Assembly (NCBI GenBank): GCA_947172415.1
Contig: OX359189.1
Coordinates: forward strand, 5,160,501 to 5,224,500
DNA from: Chondrosia reniformis
Taxonomy: Eukaryota; Porifera; Demospongiae; Chondrillida; Chondrillidae
Reading direction: 5' to 3'
Length of the DNA stretch: 64,000 bases
The translations under genes and the position numbers were made by a program. The notes beneath the pieces are model-generated. The model was not told where the DNA came from, did no database searches, and saw only the letters and a program-made list of their open reading frames with translations. Shown piece by piece: positions 20,118 through 30,918 of this stretch (positions within the stretch are counted from its first letter, which is position 1; each line of letters opens with the position of its first letter).

Positions 20118-20351
20118 AAAAAGTAACTAAACAGGAAAGTGATCATATAGTAAGGCTAAAATTGCAGAAGTGGAATATATACTGAAACTTAACTATATAC
20201 ATCACTTCTATGTTTGGGCGCATCAATCCCTACTTCTAGTATATCCATGATGCGCCCAAACATAGAAGTGATGTGTATAGTTAAGTTTCAGTATGCCACT
20301 TCTGCAATGTTAGCCTTACCATATGATCACTTTCCTGTTTCGTTACTTTTT
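20118..20351. repeat. Foldback element 2
   Basis: Arms of about 105 bp pair imperfectly: AAAAAGTAACTAAACAGGAA at the left against its complement ending GTTACTTTTT at 20351, including ATAGAAGTGATG and GGGCGCATCA near the tip. The loop is about 22 nt. The left arm begins within the CTAAAAA tail of hairpin copy B. Confidence 0.8.
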
Positions 20352-20449
20352 CTAGATGTGCCAATCATTGTTATAGTGCCATATCTACTTAAAACTTCAC
20401 ATTTTAATGTTTTTATTTAATAATACAAGCCTTTCCCTGCAGGATATGC

Positions 20450-20700
20450 AGTATCAGTAATTTCTTGACACTCCCCTAAGAAAGTATGGCCCAAGTTTAG
20501 CAGTTCCCCAGCCAGAAACTCCAACTCCATTGCAAGAAAGGAGTGTCAACATTCCCAGGATCTGCCACCAAGGAATTCCTGAAGATGTAGTTCTTGAATT
20601 CCTCCAATCTTGCCGTTCATGAAGAAATCTCGCCTTCAGACTGGAAGCCAAAATACTCTTCATCGAGGAAAGGGAAGGAAGCCATTGTCGAGGGATATTA
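20450..20700 (+). other. Coding-like fragment, unidentified
   Basis: One plus frame reads LDTPLRKYGPSLAVPQPETP and then RSVNIPRICHQGIPEDVVLE, with a stop after FLQSC. The proline-rich linker followed by a helical segment looks like part of a transposon-encoded protein, but no family is recognised. Confidence 0.25.
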
Positions 20701-21190
20701 GGTAAAAAGGCACTTGATAGTAAAAGTGAGTCAGTATTCGACTCTTGTCTCCAAAATTATCCTCTGGAATGATTGAAGACGATTTCAGTAGCCAAAAAAG
20801 AGATGAGGAATGCAATTGATGAAAGTTGTAGGAAGTTGAAACGTCAGTCGAACAAAAACAGTTAAACTTTATATTTTTTATTACTTATTCATATACGTAC
20901 GTATGTATCTACCATTCTCTAATGCATTCTAAACTCTAAACTCTAATGAAAAACTCTAATGTGTATAATGGGTACACACAAACAACATTATACATAAGTA
21001 CGTTATATACACACACACACAAAAGAAACTTTCCACTTACGCAATATTTTAAATGATGTTGGTAAAGACTTCATTTCCTTTAAGAAAATCGCTATGTTAT
21101 ATTTATGTATAGCTGTGAAAACGAATGAATATATGCTATCAACTGTTTTCCCACCTATATTAAGTTGCTACAAAACATTAGAGTGAAAAA
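20701..21190. other. Unassigned spacer
   Basis: AT-rich sequence with a short duplication (CATTCTCTAATGCATTCTAAACTCTAAAC near 20910-20950) and a CACACACA run near 21015. No gene was seen. Confidence 0.4.
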
Positions 21191-21191
21191 C

Positions 21192-21970
21192 ATGGTAAAA
21201 CTAACTCTCATTGACAGAGCACATATAATTGTCCTTACAGAGCAGGGTGTTTCTCAACGCTAGGTTGCTGCTCAGGTTGGCTGTAGCCACACTTGCGTGA
21301 GACATTTGCTCCTAAAATATGGGAAGACAGGCACAGTGGAAGATCGTCCAAAAAAGCTCATATACAGAGCAAAGACAACAATATTATATTTATGCAAGTA
21401 AGATCGATTCGCCCTGCTACATCCATCACAGATGAGCTGAATGTAAACTATGGCATTTCTGTTTCCGTGTCGACAGTGAAGAGAAAATTGGCTGACTTTG
21501 AGATGCATGGGAAAATTGCAAGAAGGAAACCTTTTCTTAGCGCAGCTAACAGAAAAAAGCGTCTGTGATTTGCCCTTGAACACAAAGATTGGACTGTCAA
21601 AAACTGGGGTAAAATCATCTTTTTCAGATAAATCAAAATTCAATTTAAATAAGAGCGACAGACGTACCTATGTTCGTAGGAACTCAAGTGAGGCATGGAA
21701 TCCCTGTTGCATTCAGCAAACCATCAAACACGGTGGAGGAGGTGTTATGGTATGGGGAGCGTTTACTTTTTTGGAATTGTCGACTCTATTAAGCATCAGT
21801 CATCGTCTAGATGTGCAAGGCTATATCCAACTGTTGAAGGACAATCTCTCGCCATTCCTTAAGGAATTTCCACCAGGGGAAAGAGTCTTCCAGCAAGAAA
21901 ATGCTCTAATTCACATTGCAAAAGCAACGTCGTCCTTACTTGTTTTTCTAAAGATAAGTTCGACGCAGTT
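21192..21970 (+). pseudogene. Tc1/mariner-type transposase relic, 3' truncated
   Basis: From ATG at 21192: LTLIDRAHIIVLTEQGVSQR, a stop, VAAQVGCSHTCVRHLLLKYG (HTH), KTGTVEDRPKK, VSVSTVKRKLADFEMHGKIA, WGKIIFSDKSKFNLNKSD (first D), GGGGVMVWGAF, and VFQQENALIHIAKATS, where the second catalytic D is E. The NPIE motif is absent because the sequence changes after about 21970. It is a different subfamily from the two relics at 18.4-20.0 kb. Confidence 0.75.
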
Positions 21971-22620
21971 AGAAGAAATCCTTACTCTATTACATTATAC
22001 GTTGTTTTATACACATGCATACGTGTACGTACTAGTTGCTTTCGGACCAGTGCAGATTTCCACAGACAGCTGTGCAGAAATCTCTAAAGTCCGTACAGGG
22101 AACTGCAGTTTCCAGGAAACTGTGGATATTGTAAGTTGCTTTTGACTTGTATCGTATATACCATACTAACTTTCATGCCTCAATCCGTATGCTAATGTGA
22201 CTTGTGAAGGTATGGTGAGTAAGGGGAAGGACTTATTGTCAGGGTGACAGCTGCCTTTCATGCTCTCTTCAAACTTGAAAATGCATCAATAGAGGGCATT
22301 CCTCGCTAGTGGAACATGTCAACACTTCCGCAAATTTTCAATAAAAGTCGCTAACATTCTTTTTTAATTTATTCTATTTTACCTTAGAAACATAGTATCA
22401 TTAAACAAATTATATAGAATTGAAGCGCTATTCTTTCTTAATATTTTGGTTACAAGAGCATCACGATTGCAGGCTTATAGGAGAAGGTAAGCGGCCGTAA
22501 GTGATGGGTGCCAAATCGGCAAAAATGTTTTACTAGACAGTGGAAAATACGAAAATAGAATAAATGGTGACACCAATCTATGAAGGATAATGATATCTAA
22601 CGATTGTATGTATAGTCCTT
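21971..22620. other. Unassigned spacer
   Basis: No coding motif was recognised. Around 22050-22130 there are short inverted fragments (TTTCCACAGACAGCTGTGCAGAAA and CTGCAGTTTCCAGGAAACTGTGG) that can form two small hairpins. Confidence 0.4.
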
Positions 22621-22639
22621 TTATATTATAAGGAGGTGG

Positions 22640-23400
22640 CTAACTGCTGGAAAAAATACCTTGTTACACCATGACAAGAAATTTGAAGCTTCCATCCACA
22701 TTGAATCAGACACCATGTAAAGAGCTCCTGCAAGACCCTTGGACAGCCAGTCCTTCTTCACGTATACCCCCTTGTACACTGTGAATGGGAGAAGTGAGCA
22801 TCCAGAGGCTGAGCCACAAGCAAGGAAAGTGATGTAGGACCTGTCAGAGCCCCCAGTTGTTTTGTGGACACTTCTTGCACTGCGCTTGGCTAGAACATTG
22901 TCAGAAACTACTTTTAGACAAAAACCTGCTTTATCACGATTCCATATGCACTGTGCATATGAAGGAGAGGTACGGCCACACTGGATGAGCTTGATTGTTG
23001 TGAGGAAGGTTTTGACAGCATTAAACCATCCAGCAATTGTTGCTCTGTTGGCTGCTAAGGCTCTCTGCACAGACAAGTCCTGGGGTTTCCTCTCTGTCAG
23101 CTGCTTTGCCCACTGCTTCAAAAAGCCTTCCTACCAATCCTGCACGATAAAGGGGCTTGGGTGATCATTGTGTTTAAGGTAATCACAGACAACACCACTA
23201 ACAATTTGCCTTGTAAGCCCAAAGCCCATCTCCTGTAGTACCTGGCAACATAGACTATCTATACTATGTAACCAGCACTGGAAACTGCCTACGCACCTGT
23301 GTGAACATGTGTGTTGGATCCTTTTGGTTTTACTTCGACGTAATGTCAGACGACGTACGCATACAAGTTGATTTCGTTTTTTGTTTAGTTTTGTTCGCAA
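22640..23400 (-). pseudogene. Pogo/Tigger-type (DDE_1) transposase, N-terminal part
   Basis: Downward from 23400: a basic segment, VLQEMGFGLTRQIVSGVVCD, then FLKQWAKQLTERKPQ, RATIAGWFNAVKTF, CIWNRDKAGFCLKV (first catalytic D; the usual following E is K) and GGSDRSYITFLACGSASGCS with PFTVYKGV. The order is that of pogo/jerky-like DDE_1 proteins. It ends at about 22640 before the second and third acidic residues. A matching C-terminal part of the same family occurs at 37650-38200, but in the opposite orientation and 14 kb away. Confidence 0.75.
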
Positions 23401-23779
23401 TGGCTGTTTCGATTAACGAATCAGCTGTCTCTCCATTGAGTGCGCTCATTCCATCCTTGCATGTTTTCTGAAAAGGAATTCACAAGCGAAAGGCTTCCTC
23501 GACATCGCACCATAAGGACACTGATGGCATCTCTTCTACAGTCGAACGAGATGCTTCTTTCGTTATCTACGACTTTGCACGACAATTTAATCGAATTAGT
23601 ATCATGTCTACCTGCACAAAAGGGCAGAAAGCATTCATATCAGGGGGCACTGTGGCCACAGTTCCACCTGTTTCGTACGCTTTTTTTGACGATGTTGATC
23701 CCATCCTTCTGCATTCGGCCACACTGGAGTATGTACTGATAGTCCTATAAAGGAAGTACAGAGCAGCCGGTTAATCTAC

Positions 23780-24150
23780 CCCTAGCATAGCTCAAGAAAA
23801 GGAGAAGAGAAAGGAAACCATGGCAGTAGAAGAAGATAATGCTATAAGATATGCTGCTAGTTACCCTATACTCAGGAGAAGACTTCAAAGTGCAACTGAA
23901 CAGGATCCGAGCAGAGATGAACTAGTACAGGTAATTGGTCAAGATGCAGATGTACTGGTCACTTCTGACCACTTGCTTACCAGAGAATGAAAGTAATCTA
24001 CTCCTATCTGATGTGATAAAGCTGTGGATTACAATAAGAGGCTTTTCTCTTGCATCAAGGCTTGTAGAATATTTCAAAACAGCTACTAAGCAAACAACAA
24101 GAGGAAAGAAGGCCCTTCAGAAACAACTGCTCGAGCAATATATATGAGGA
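23780..24150 (+). pseudogene. Transposon-associated protein fragment
   Basis: A broken frame contains EEDNAIRYAASYPILRRRLQ and, in another frame, LLLSDVIKLWITIRGFSLAS followed by RGKKALQKQLLEQ. The combination is like a C-terminal region seen in repetitive proteins of sponges and cnidarians, from memory and without a named domain. Confidence 0.35.
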
Positions 24151-24527
24151 AAAAATGGAAGAAACCTAGGTAAGTTAATGCATTTCCATACATGCAATCA
24201 TTAATAATATTATGTGGTATTCCTAAGCCGACATTAAAGGTCAGTTTATACACGCCGCCGCTTTCTCTTTCTAAATGTTGTTGTTGTGGTGGTAGTGGTG
24301 TCCCTTTCTTTTCCTCCAACATTGCCTCGTTCTATCCTGAACAAGCCACTGCTGACACGTAGAATGTTGGCAGTTACACTGTACTGTTGTACAGTAGGAT
24401 TACTATTCCAGTGTCTCCTACTAGAAGGATTCTAGGGGATCTTGTGAAAAATGCTCGGTTACCAAGTATTTTACATCCTTGTTGGCTAGTAGAATTGGTC
24501 CCACCTACGGAAACGAGCCACTATATA
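24151..24527. other. Unassigned spacer
   Basis: No gene was recognised. The stretch ends with CTATATA, the target duplication of the adjoining TIR element. Confidence 0.4.
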
Positions 24528-25562
24528 CAGACCTGCCAAGGCTAGGCTTAGAGCATGCGTGAGACTTTCTCAAGAAATGAGTGAGACTGCCCCAAAAATG
24601 CGTGAGATTTCAAAAAAAAATTTCGCTCGCAATGCTCGCGTTCATTTCCCTCAATACCCTTACTGTTATCATTAGATGGCTAATACCATACATTACGTCA
24701 TCAATTAAAAATGGAGGAGAAAGTGCCGCTGCGCTTACGGATTATGGTTAGATCATGAGTCTATAAGTCGTAATAAATGGGATACGGATAGATCATCGAC
24801 AAGAATTTAAAGACATATACTCCACAGCCAAGGAATAGCCCCATCAGCCTGTATGGCTGATCTGCCTGCTGGGGAGACTAGAGTGAGTGTGACCATAGGC
24901 GTAGTACAAGGTCTGGCCAGCCGGCAGCTGCCGGACCAATAATTTCTCAGCCGAGGAAGAAACAAGTAGTTCGAGTTTAAAAACTCGTGGGGCTGCCGCC
25001 CCCCGAATTAACTCGAACTACTTGGCCGCATCGTTAGGCTTTAATATATATATTCTTAATCCTAACGATTGAGGACGCTTAAGTGTCCTGAACATTATAA
25101 ATAGCGACAGAAAAGTTTCGTTAACTAAAGCTTCCTGAACGCCGCCATTTGCAAAAACGATGTATTGACGTATAAATTAAGTGTTACAATAGTTGCGTAT
25201 GAACTCGTATTATATACGTATATATAAACTTTTAATTTTTTTGGGAATTATACTAGAACTGTTCTTCAAGATAATGGCATGTCATCATGTGTTCACTTTA
25301 AAGATGTACTTTTGTTTTGTAACATGTCATTGAATGTAAAATGTTAAATTATGATCAAAAATTGAGAATAAAGAAATTGCGAGCGAAGCGACCAAAAAAA
25401 TTTTTGCTCGCCTGACCAAGGCTTATCTCACTGCTACACCCCTGGTGACAGTGAGTGAGAATCAGGAAAAGGCGTGAGATCTGGCACAGATATGTGTGTG
25501 AGCGTGACATGACAGTCAAATGCGTGTGTCTCACGCCAGATGCGTGAGACTTGGCAGGTCTG
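24528..25562. mobile_element. 1035-bp non-autonomous TIR element
   Basis: The left end CAGACCTGCCAAG is the exact complement of the right end CTTGGCAGGTCTG. The flanks are both CTATATA (24521-24527 and 25563-25569), a 7-bp target duplication. Subterminal GCGTGAGACTT-type motifs recur on both sides (near 24555, 24600, 25470 and 25540). No transposase is inside. A terminal-hairpin repeat (24963-25228) is nested within it. Confidence 0.85.
24963..25228 (+). repeat. Terminal-hairpin repeat, copy D (3' end missing)
   Basis: The left hairpin is intact (CAAGTAGTTCGAGTT pairing with AACTCGAACTACTTG, 24963-25024), followed by GGCCGCATCGTTAGG, TATA runs, GGACGCTTAAGTGTCC, TATAAATAG and GCCGCCATTTGC. 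It stops in the AT-rich part, without the GGGGCTGCC right hairpin. Confidence 0.8.
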
Positions 25563-25791
25563 CTATATAGAGTGTATAGATTGACATGATAATATATAGT
25601 CCATGCATTTATACACTAATTATCAAATATTGTGTATGATTCCATACCTGTCATTTTTATGCCATGTATAGTTTCTTGGCTCAACAGCAGTTTAGCCTGT
25701 TAACATCTGGTGTATTCCATCTTATGAGCTGCTTCATCCATCCAATCCTGCTAATACACTAAGAAATCATTCTTTTGCCACTACAAAAAAA

Positions 25792-25919
25792 CAAGTAATT
25801 CAAGTTAAAAAACTCGTGGGGCTACCACCCCCACACTTAAACTACTTGGCCACTTTGTTGGGCATACAATGCAATCGGCAAATGAAGACAATTTATAGGG
25901 GGCTCCCACAGGCAGCCCC
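25792..25919 (+). repeat. Terminal-hairpin repeat, minimal copy E
   Basis: Only 128 bp long, it has a degenerate left hairpin (CAAGTAATTCAAGTT with CTTAAACTACTTGG) joined through GCATACAATGCAATCGGCAAATGAAGACAAT to the right hairpin GGGGGCTCCCACAGGCAGCCCC. Nearly all internal sequence is deleted, which shows that both hairpin ends are retained together. Confidence 0.75.
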
Positions 25920-25994
25920 GCCCAGGCACATGCATGTATACATAAAGTTTGCATGATGCATGTACAATGAAACAATACATCTTGACATTGTAGT

Positions 25995-26815
25995 ACGTAG
26001 TACCTCACCTCAAACCTCCAGTCTGTGGCCATCCAGTATGGATCCCGCTCAGGCTTTCTTGTCTTTTTCCCTTCTTGCATGTCCCTTACATTAAAGCAGT
26101 CAAAAAAGGAATCTATATAAAGCACAAACTGCTCTGTGGCCTTAGTGTCCTCATATTCTGTGGCTCAGTAGAACTCCATGGTTTTGGCTACTGATTGACT
26201 CAGAACCTGAATAGAATGAGTTAATTAATTCATGCATGTTATACCAAACATAGAGTGTACTGTATAGAGCTATCATGCAGGTATAATATACCTAAGCTGC
26301 TAGATCCACTGTCATTCTTGAGTATATAAGATGTCAGTAAAATATGTTCTCTTGTGATCTTCTTTCCTATATAAAGGCCTGATTCCTTGTGGGTCTTCAT
26401 AAAAAGATCTTTTAGATGCTTCCACAAGATGTACTGACCTCTTTTCTGCATGAACATAAGACTTCAAATGTGTGATTTAGTCAATAAATATTGAACATAA
26501 TAGCTATATACCTGCATCAATTTGGTTCCACCAAAGCAGGATTTCTCCCAGAGGTCTTCATCAGATGAGGAACATCACTTATGAAGTAGACATTCCTCCC
26601 TGGAGCATAGAAATTGATAGCCTTGTATGTAACACCTTGGAAAGCATTGCTTCCAGAAGGGAATCGATTAAAGTTGAAGAATCTCCTCTTTTGGGAGGCT
26701 CCATCGGCTGTAATGATCATTACCTTTAATCCAGCAATCTCCACTGCCTTGGTCACTTGCCACACCATTGGATACAGTTGCTCCGCAGTAAGATTGGTGC
26801 ATCACTGGATGAAGT
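25995..26815 (-). pseudogene. P-element (THAP9-like) transposase, C-terminal exons
   Basis: Downward from 26815: LTAEQLYPMVWQVTKAVEIA, GLKVMIITADGASQKRRFF (D of the catalytic core), VYFISDVPHLMKTSGRN. A second exon near 26455-26330 reads RGQYILWKHLKDLF, SGLYIGKKITREHILLT. A third near 26215-26000 reads VLSQSVAKTMEFY, IDSFFDCFNVRDMQEGKK and TRKPERDPYW. This order is that of the P-element/THAP9 catalytic domain with its insertion. The upstream part of the same gene is at 34745-37518, separated by the hAT nest. Confidence 0.75.
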
Positions 26816-27559
26816 TGCCATTACTGTTGGCACTAGGCATAGTCCCAATGAGGCAGTCTTGGCATGGGGATTAAATCTCTGCTTCAGCTGTGAAATGAGG
26901 TGGTCCAGAAAGGGAATGGTCAAAGCTTGGCGATAATACACTTCAGCTGTTTCACCATCAACATTATTGCATTGGGTTTGCCTGTCACATCTTCTGGGAA
27001 CTGAAGGTTTTTCTGTACCTTCCTCCTCAGCCAAATCACTAGCCATGGTGAACCACACCTTATACCACCCTTCCATGTCATCTCAAATTTCCTTCAGCTG
27101 CTTCTGCATATCCTCAACCAATTCAATTCCATACACTATGTCCAGTGATCGGCCCTGGAGAAGCTTGGTAAGAGCTTTGATGTAGCTCATGAGATTTTGA
27201 ACCATAACAAGTGTTACAAGGAAAGAAAATTTCTCAATAGCTGCCAATAAACCATAAGCATCCCTGATGGTGTTGTTGTTCCAACTGACAGAATCCTGGT
27301 TGTGTGCAATATCACTCAGGACTTGTACAGTGACTGGGAATAATTCCAAGAAGACCTCAAGGGCATCATGTCTCTCCACCCACCTTGTCCTGCACAGAGG
27401 CTTCACATGTTTCTTTTTGGTCTCCTGATAGCCTGCTTCAATGACATCCTCCAGTTTGTCTTGCCTCTTTCCATGTTGAAAAAACATGGAGACTTCACTC
27501 ACAGAGCCCATCATATTTCTAACCAACGAAAGAGAACAGGAACGGGTTATTACCAGGTT
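26800..27559 (-). pseudogene. hAT 1 transposase, C-terminal block
   Basis: It reads NLVITRSCSLSLVRNMMGSV, FFQHGKRQDKLEDVIEAGYQ, CRTRWVERHDALEVFLELFP, GRSLDIVYGIELVEDMQKQL, PRRCDRQTQCNN, EVYYRQALTIPFLDHLISQL and KTASLGLCLVPTVM. These are the conserved C-terminal motifs of ZMYM/TTF-type hAT proteins. One or two frame changes occur near 27080 and 26760. The hAT dimerisation domain is missing at the junction with the P gene. Confidence 0.8.
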
Positions 27560-27564
27560 AAGAA

Positions 27565-27743
27565 TGTGGCATTAACTTATATAGGCCCTCACATTACTAT
27601 GTGACCATACTGTGGTATGTATTCCCATAGTTACATCATTAGTATTGTTTTATCTCTTGTATGCCCACTATATATTACTCTGATCTTTGTAACCAGTTAT
27701 GATTATTGAGTTGGCCACAGTGAACTTAGTGCAATATACAACA
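27565..27743 (+). repeat. Gypsy 1 left LTR
   Basis: A 179-bp terminal repeat with TG...CA ends. It shares TGTGACCATACTGTGGTATG and CCAGTTATGATTATTGAG with the right LTR. Confidence 0.88.
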
Positions 27744-27781
27744 TGGTGTCAGAAGTGGGATCTCTATAAGAGTTAGCAGGA

Positions 27782-28520
27782 ATGGCAAGCCTACCACTTC
27801 AACCTCCCTCATCCTTCAATTTCCTAAAGCCTGATGAGTGGCCTAAGTGGAAAAGACGCTTTGAGCAATGTAGAACAGCATCTGGACTGTCAAAGAAACC
27901 AGATGACCAGCAAATATGCACCTGGTTTTATTGCCTTGGAGAGGAAGCAGAGGATGTTCTAACTTCAACTAATATAATTGCAGAGGAGAGGAAGGTATAC
28001 AGTGGAGTTCTCAAAGGCCTAGACAACCACTTTATAGTGAGGAGAAATGTCATTTTTGAGAGAGCTAGATTCAATCAGAGAAATCAGCCGGCTGATGAAA
28101 CTTCAGATCACTATATAACTGTTCTGTACAACCTAGCAGAGAACTGCAACTACAGGGAAATGAAAGAGGAAATGATCCGACACCTTCTTGTTGTTGGTAT
28201 CAGAGATTCAGCCTTGTCTGAACGCCTGCAATTAGATTCTGATCTCAATCTGGAGAAAGCCAAAACTTTAATTCAACAAAGGAAAGCTGTACATGAGCAG
28301 CAGACAATTCTATCATCAGCAGGGAAAGGTGAGCCTAACACTTTCGAAGCAATTAAGAGGAAGCCTCACGTTCCCAAACAAAAACCATACCACCCCCACA
28401 CAAGTGGAACCAAATGAACCAGGTGTGGTAAGGGCCTCACCCTAAAGACAAATTGCCACAAGTGTAAAAAGAAGGGACACTTCAGCAGTGTCTGTTTTTC
28501 CAAAGTCCTTTCTTCTGTTG
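27782..28520 (+). CDS. gag: Gypsy 1 gag with zinc knuckle
   Basis: ATG at 27782 opens 211 codons (FLKPDEWPKWKRRFEQCRTA, a capsid-like start, and NQPADETSDHYITVLYNLAE in the middle). A TGA at 28415-28417 precedes TRCGKGLTLKTNCHKCKKKGHFSSVC, a CCHC knuckle of the form CxxCxxxGHxxxxC. Gag binds RNA and assembles the particle. The stop before the knuckle may be a lesion or a readthrough site. Confidence 0.75.
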
Positions 28521-29440
28521 AATTACCCTCAACTGAGGCAATCTACCTAGACACTGTCACTAACCAGGGTAAAGCCTGGATGGAAACCATTAAGATCAGT
28601 GGCAAACCCATTCAATTTAAGCTCGACACAGGAGCCGAAGTGACTGCCATTACTGAGGAAACCTACAAGACACTAAGAATGCCTCAGCCTCTCTAGAAGC
28701 AGCAAGACTCTCTATGGCCCTGCACACACACCCCTAAAGGCACTAGGCAGTGGAAAAGTGCGGCTACAGAGAGGTGAGATAGCTTGCATACAAGAAATAA
28801 ATGTCCTGCCAGACCTGTCGCACAACCTCTTAGGACATCCCGCAATCACAGCCCTAAAATTGATAGCCAGAGTCAACTCTGTGCACGTAGATACAATCCC
28901 AAAGAATATAACCCGCCAATATCCTAAGCTCTTTACAGGCTTAGGCACACTAGAGGGTGACTTCGAAATTCACTTAAAGCCTGATGCAAAACCTTATTGT
29001 CTGTACACACCCCGCAAGGTACCTTTCTCTCTGCAGGACAAGGTTAAGGAAGAACTTACCCAAATGGAGAGCCTTGGAGTTATATCCAAAGTGGAAGAAC
29101 CAACCAGCTGGTGTGCTGGTATGGTAGTGGTTCCCAAAAAGTCTGGTGATGTCACAGGATTTGTGTTGACCTCAAACCACTCAATAAGAATGTTCTTAGA
29201 GAAGTTTACCCCCTCCACCTGGGCTGCAGAGAAATTCGCAGACTATTCCATAGGGAAATTATTCCACATTGAAACTGACCACAAGCCTCTGGTTCCGATT
29301 CTTTCAAGCCAACACTTTGACCAGTTCCCATCTAGAGTTCTTGGTTTCCGCCTTCCAGATTCCAATTTACTGTGTCACATGTGCCAGGAAAGGAGCTGTA
29401 CACGGCTGATGCCCTTTCAAGAGCACCACTAGCTCAAACT
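28520..29440 (+). pseudogene. pol: Gypsy 1 protease and internally deleted RT/RNase H
   Basis: The protease motif FKLDTGAEVTAI is near 28615-28650, followed by a TAG at 28694-28696. The next open part (28758-29432) holds NLLGHPAITALKLI, GDFEIHLKPDAKPYCL, APRKVP-type LYTPRKVPFSLQDKVKEEL and GVISKVEEPTSWCAGMVVVP, i.e. the start of the RT. After MFLEKFTPST it jumps straight to RNase H (WAAEKFADYS, FHIETDHKPLVPIL). The fingers and palm with YxDD are deleted, so reverse transcription by this copy is impossible. Confidence 0.8.
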
Positions 29441-29707
29441 TTACCTCCAGAGCTGGAAAGAAAGGCTTAAAATTTATTCACCTGACTCTATCTCAACTTC
29501 CAGCCAGTGCAAACCGGCTGGAGCACATAAAGACTTCCCCAAGCCCAAGACCCTACCTGTTCAGTCATTATCCGTTACACTGAACAAGGATGGCCCCAGT
29601 GTCACACCCTGAAAGGTGACCTAGGCAAGTATTGCTCAGTAAAAGATGAGCTCACCATTTGTAACAACCTGTTACTCTTCAGGAATCACATCGTAATTCT
29701 GGTAGCA

Positions 29708-30805
29708 ATGAGAGAGGAAATTCTTCACAAAATACACCAAGGTCACCAGGGCATCCAGAGGTTCAGAGAAAGACTTTCTCAATCTGTTTGGTGGCCAAGA
29801 ATTTCAAGTGCATTGGACAACTTTGTGAAGAATTGTGCAGAGTGCATGAGGAAGCACTCCCAACCCAAGGAGCCAATGAAACCATCCTGCCTACCTAGCT
29901 ACCCTTGGGAAAGAGTAGGTGTAGAACTGTTTGAACTTAGGGGGCCAACCTATTTGCTAGTAGTGGACTACTACTTGCGTTACCCCGAGGTAATTTCACT
30001 CACTTCCACAACCTCTAGTAGAGTCATCACATCCCTGAAGTCAGTTTTTGCATGCTTCGGGACTGAAGTTGTGAGTGACAATGGACCACAATTTTCCTCA
30101 GAAGCATTTCACACATTTGCATCCAAGTATTGCTTTCAGCATGTCACAAGTAGCCCACACTATCCCCAGAGCAATGGACTAGTAAAGAGAAAAGTACAAA
30201 CAGTAAAGCACCTTCTGAACAATTCAACAGACCAACACTCGGCTTTACTCAGTTACCGAGCAACCCCTCTCCCATGGTGTGGTCGAAGCCCAGCCGAACT
30301 TCTCATGGGTAGGTGCATTAGGACAGATATTCCCCAAACCCCAGATTAGCTTATCCCTCAGTGGCCATACTTGAGGAAATTTGAGGAGAAAGGTAAACAT
30401 GTCAAAGCTCAACAAAAGTTTAACTATGACAGGAGACATAGGGCAAGACCTCTACCACCACTGGAAGAGAACACCCCAGTATGGGTGCAAACAGGGAACA
30501 CCCAAAACCCTGGCTATGTTGTTTTAGCTGCGGGACCACCAAAGTCATATTTAATATCCACATCAGGAAATATACTCAGAAGGAACCGCCATCACCTAAA
30601 GCCTCGCCATCCAGAGACAGTACATGAAATTACCTCTGTAGAGTCAAATGCCAATCAACCTGTAAGCACAAGACTTCATTCAAGAGACCAGTTGAGATCT
30701 CCAGAGAGACTTGCCTACTTGAGAAAGGGGAAGATGTGGCATACTCCTAACTTTTATAGGTCCTCACATTACTGTGTGACCATACTGTGGTATGTATTCC
30801 TATAG
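29708..30805 (+). pseudogene. Gypsy 1 integrase
   Basis: The zinc-binding start HQGHQGIQRFRERL with CAECMRKH, and the core VGVELFELRG, VVSDNGPQFSSEAF and PHYPQSNGLVKRKVQTVK are visible. The first catalytic D is E and the last E is K, and a TAG splits the C-terminal part at 30347-30349. The remaining 30371-30805 frame continues the C-terminal domain up to the right LTR. It is inactive. Confidence 0.8.
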
Positions 30806-30918
30806 TTATATAATTAGTATTGTTTTATCACTTGTATGCCCACTATATATTACTCTAGATCTTTGTAACCAGTTATGATTATTGAGTTGGCCACAGTGAA
30901 CTAGTGCAATATACGACA
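30735..30918 (+). repeat. Gypsy 1 right LTR
   Basis: A 184-bp partner of the left LTR, preceded by the polypurine tract and followed by AAGAA. Confidence 0.88.

Larger units (their letters stand above)
17462..20119 (+). mobile_element. Terminal-hairpin repeat, composite copy B
   Basis: The left hairpin is at 17462-17524, the family body resumes at 18308-18408 (ending GCCGCCATTTGCA), and the right end is at about 20010-20119 with GGCTGCCTCTGGCAGCCCC. Compared with copy F, the sequence is interrupted at 17543-17544 by about 765 bp, and the AT-rich middle is replaced by two Tc1-type transposase relics pointing at each other. Whether B is an ancestral gene-bearing form or a pile of insertions cannot be decided by eye. 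Confidence 0.6.
27565..30918 (+). mobile_element. Gypsy-type LTR retrotransposon 1
   Basis: The LTRs are 27565-27743 and 30735-30918, both starting TGTGGCAT and ending ACA. The 5-bp duplication AAGAA flanks the element (27560-27564, 30919-30923). A primer-binding site TGGTGTCAGAAGTGGGA follows the left LTR directly and a purine tract GAGAAAGGGGAAGA precedes the right one. It lies in reverse relation inside the hAT 1 gene: joining the flanks at one AAGAA restores the hAT reading HCCSHVL-NLVIT. The LTRs differ at several sites, so it is older than Gypsy 2. Confidence 0.9.

Noticed and set aside
23440..23739. 99-codon plus-strand ORF near the pogo relic
   Set aside because: No domain, no splice signals and no similarity to other segments of the window; probably chance.
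28994..29218. Minus-strand ORF inside Gypsy 1
   Set aside because: Antisense of the RT start region; no independent support.
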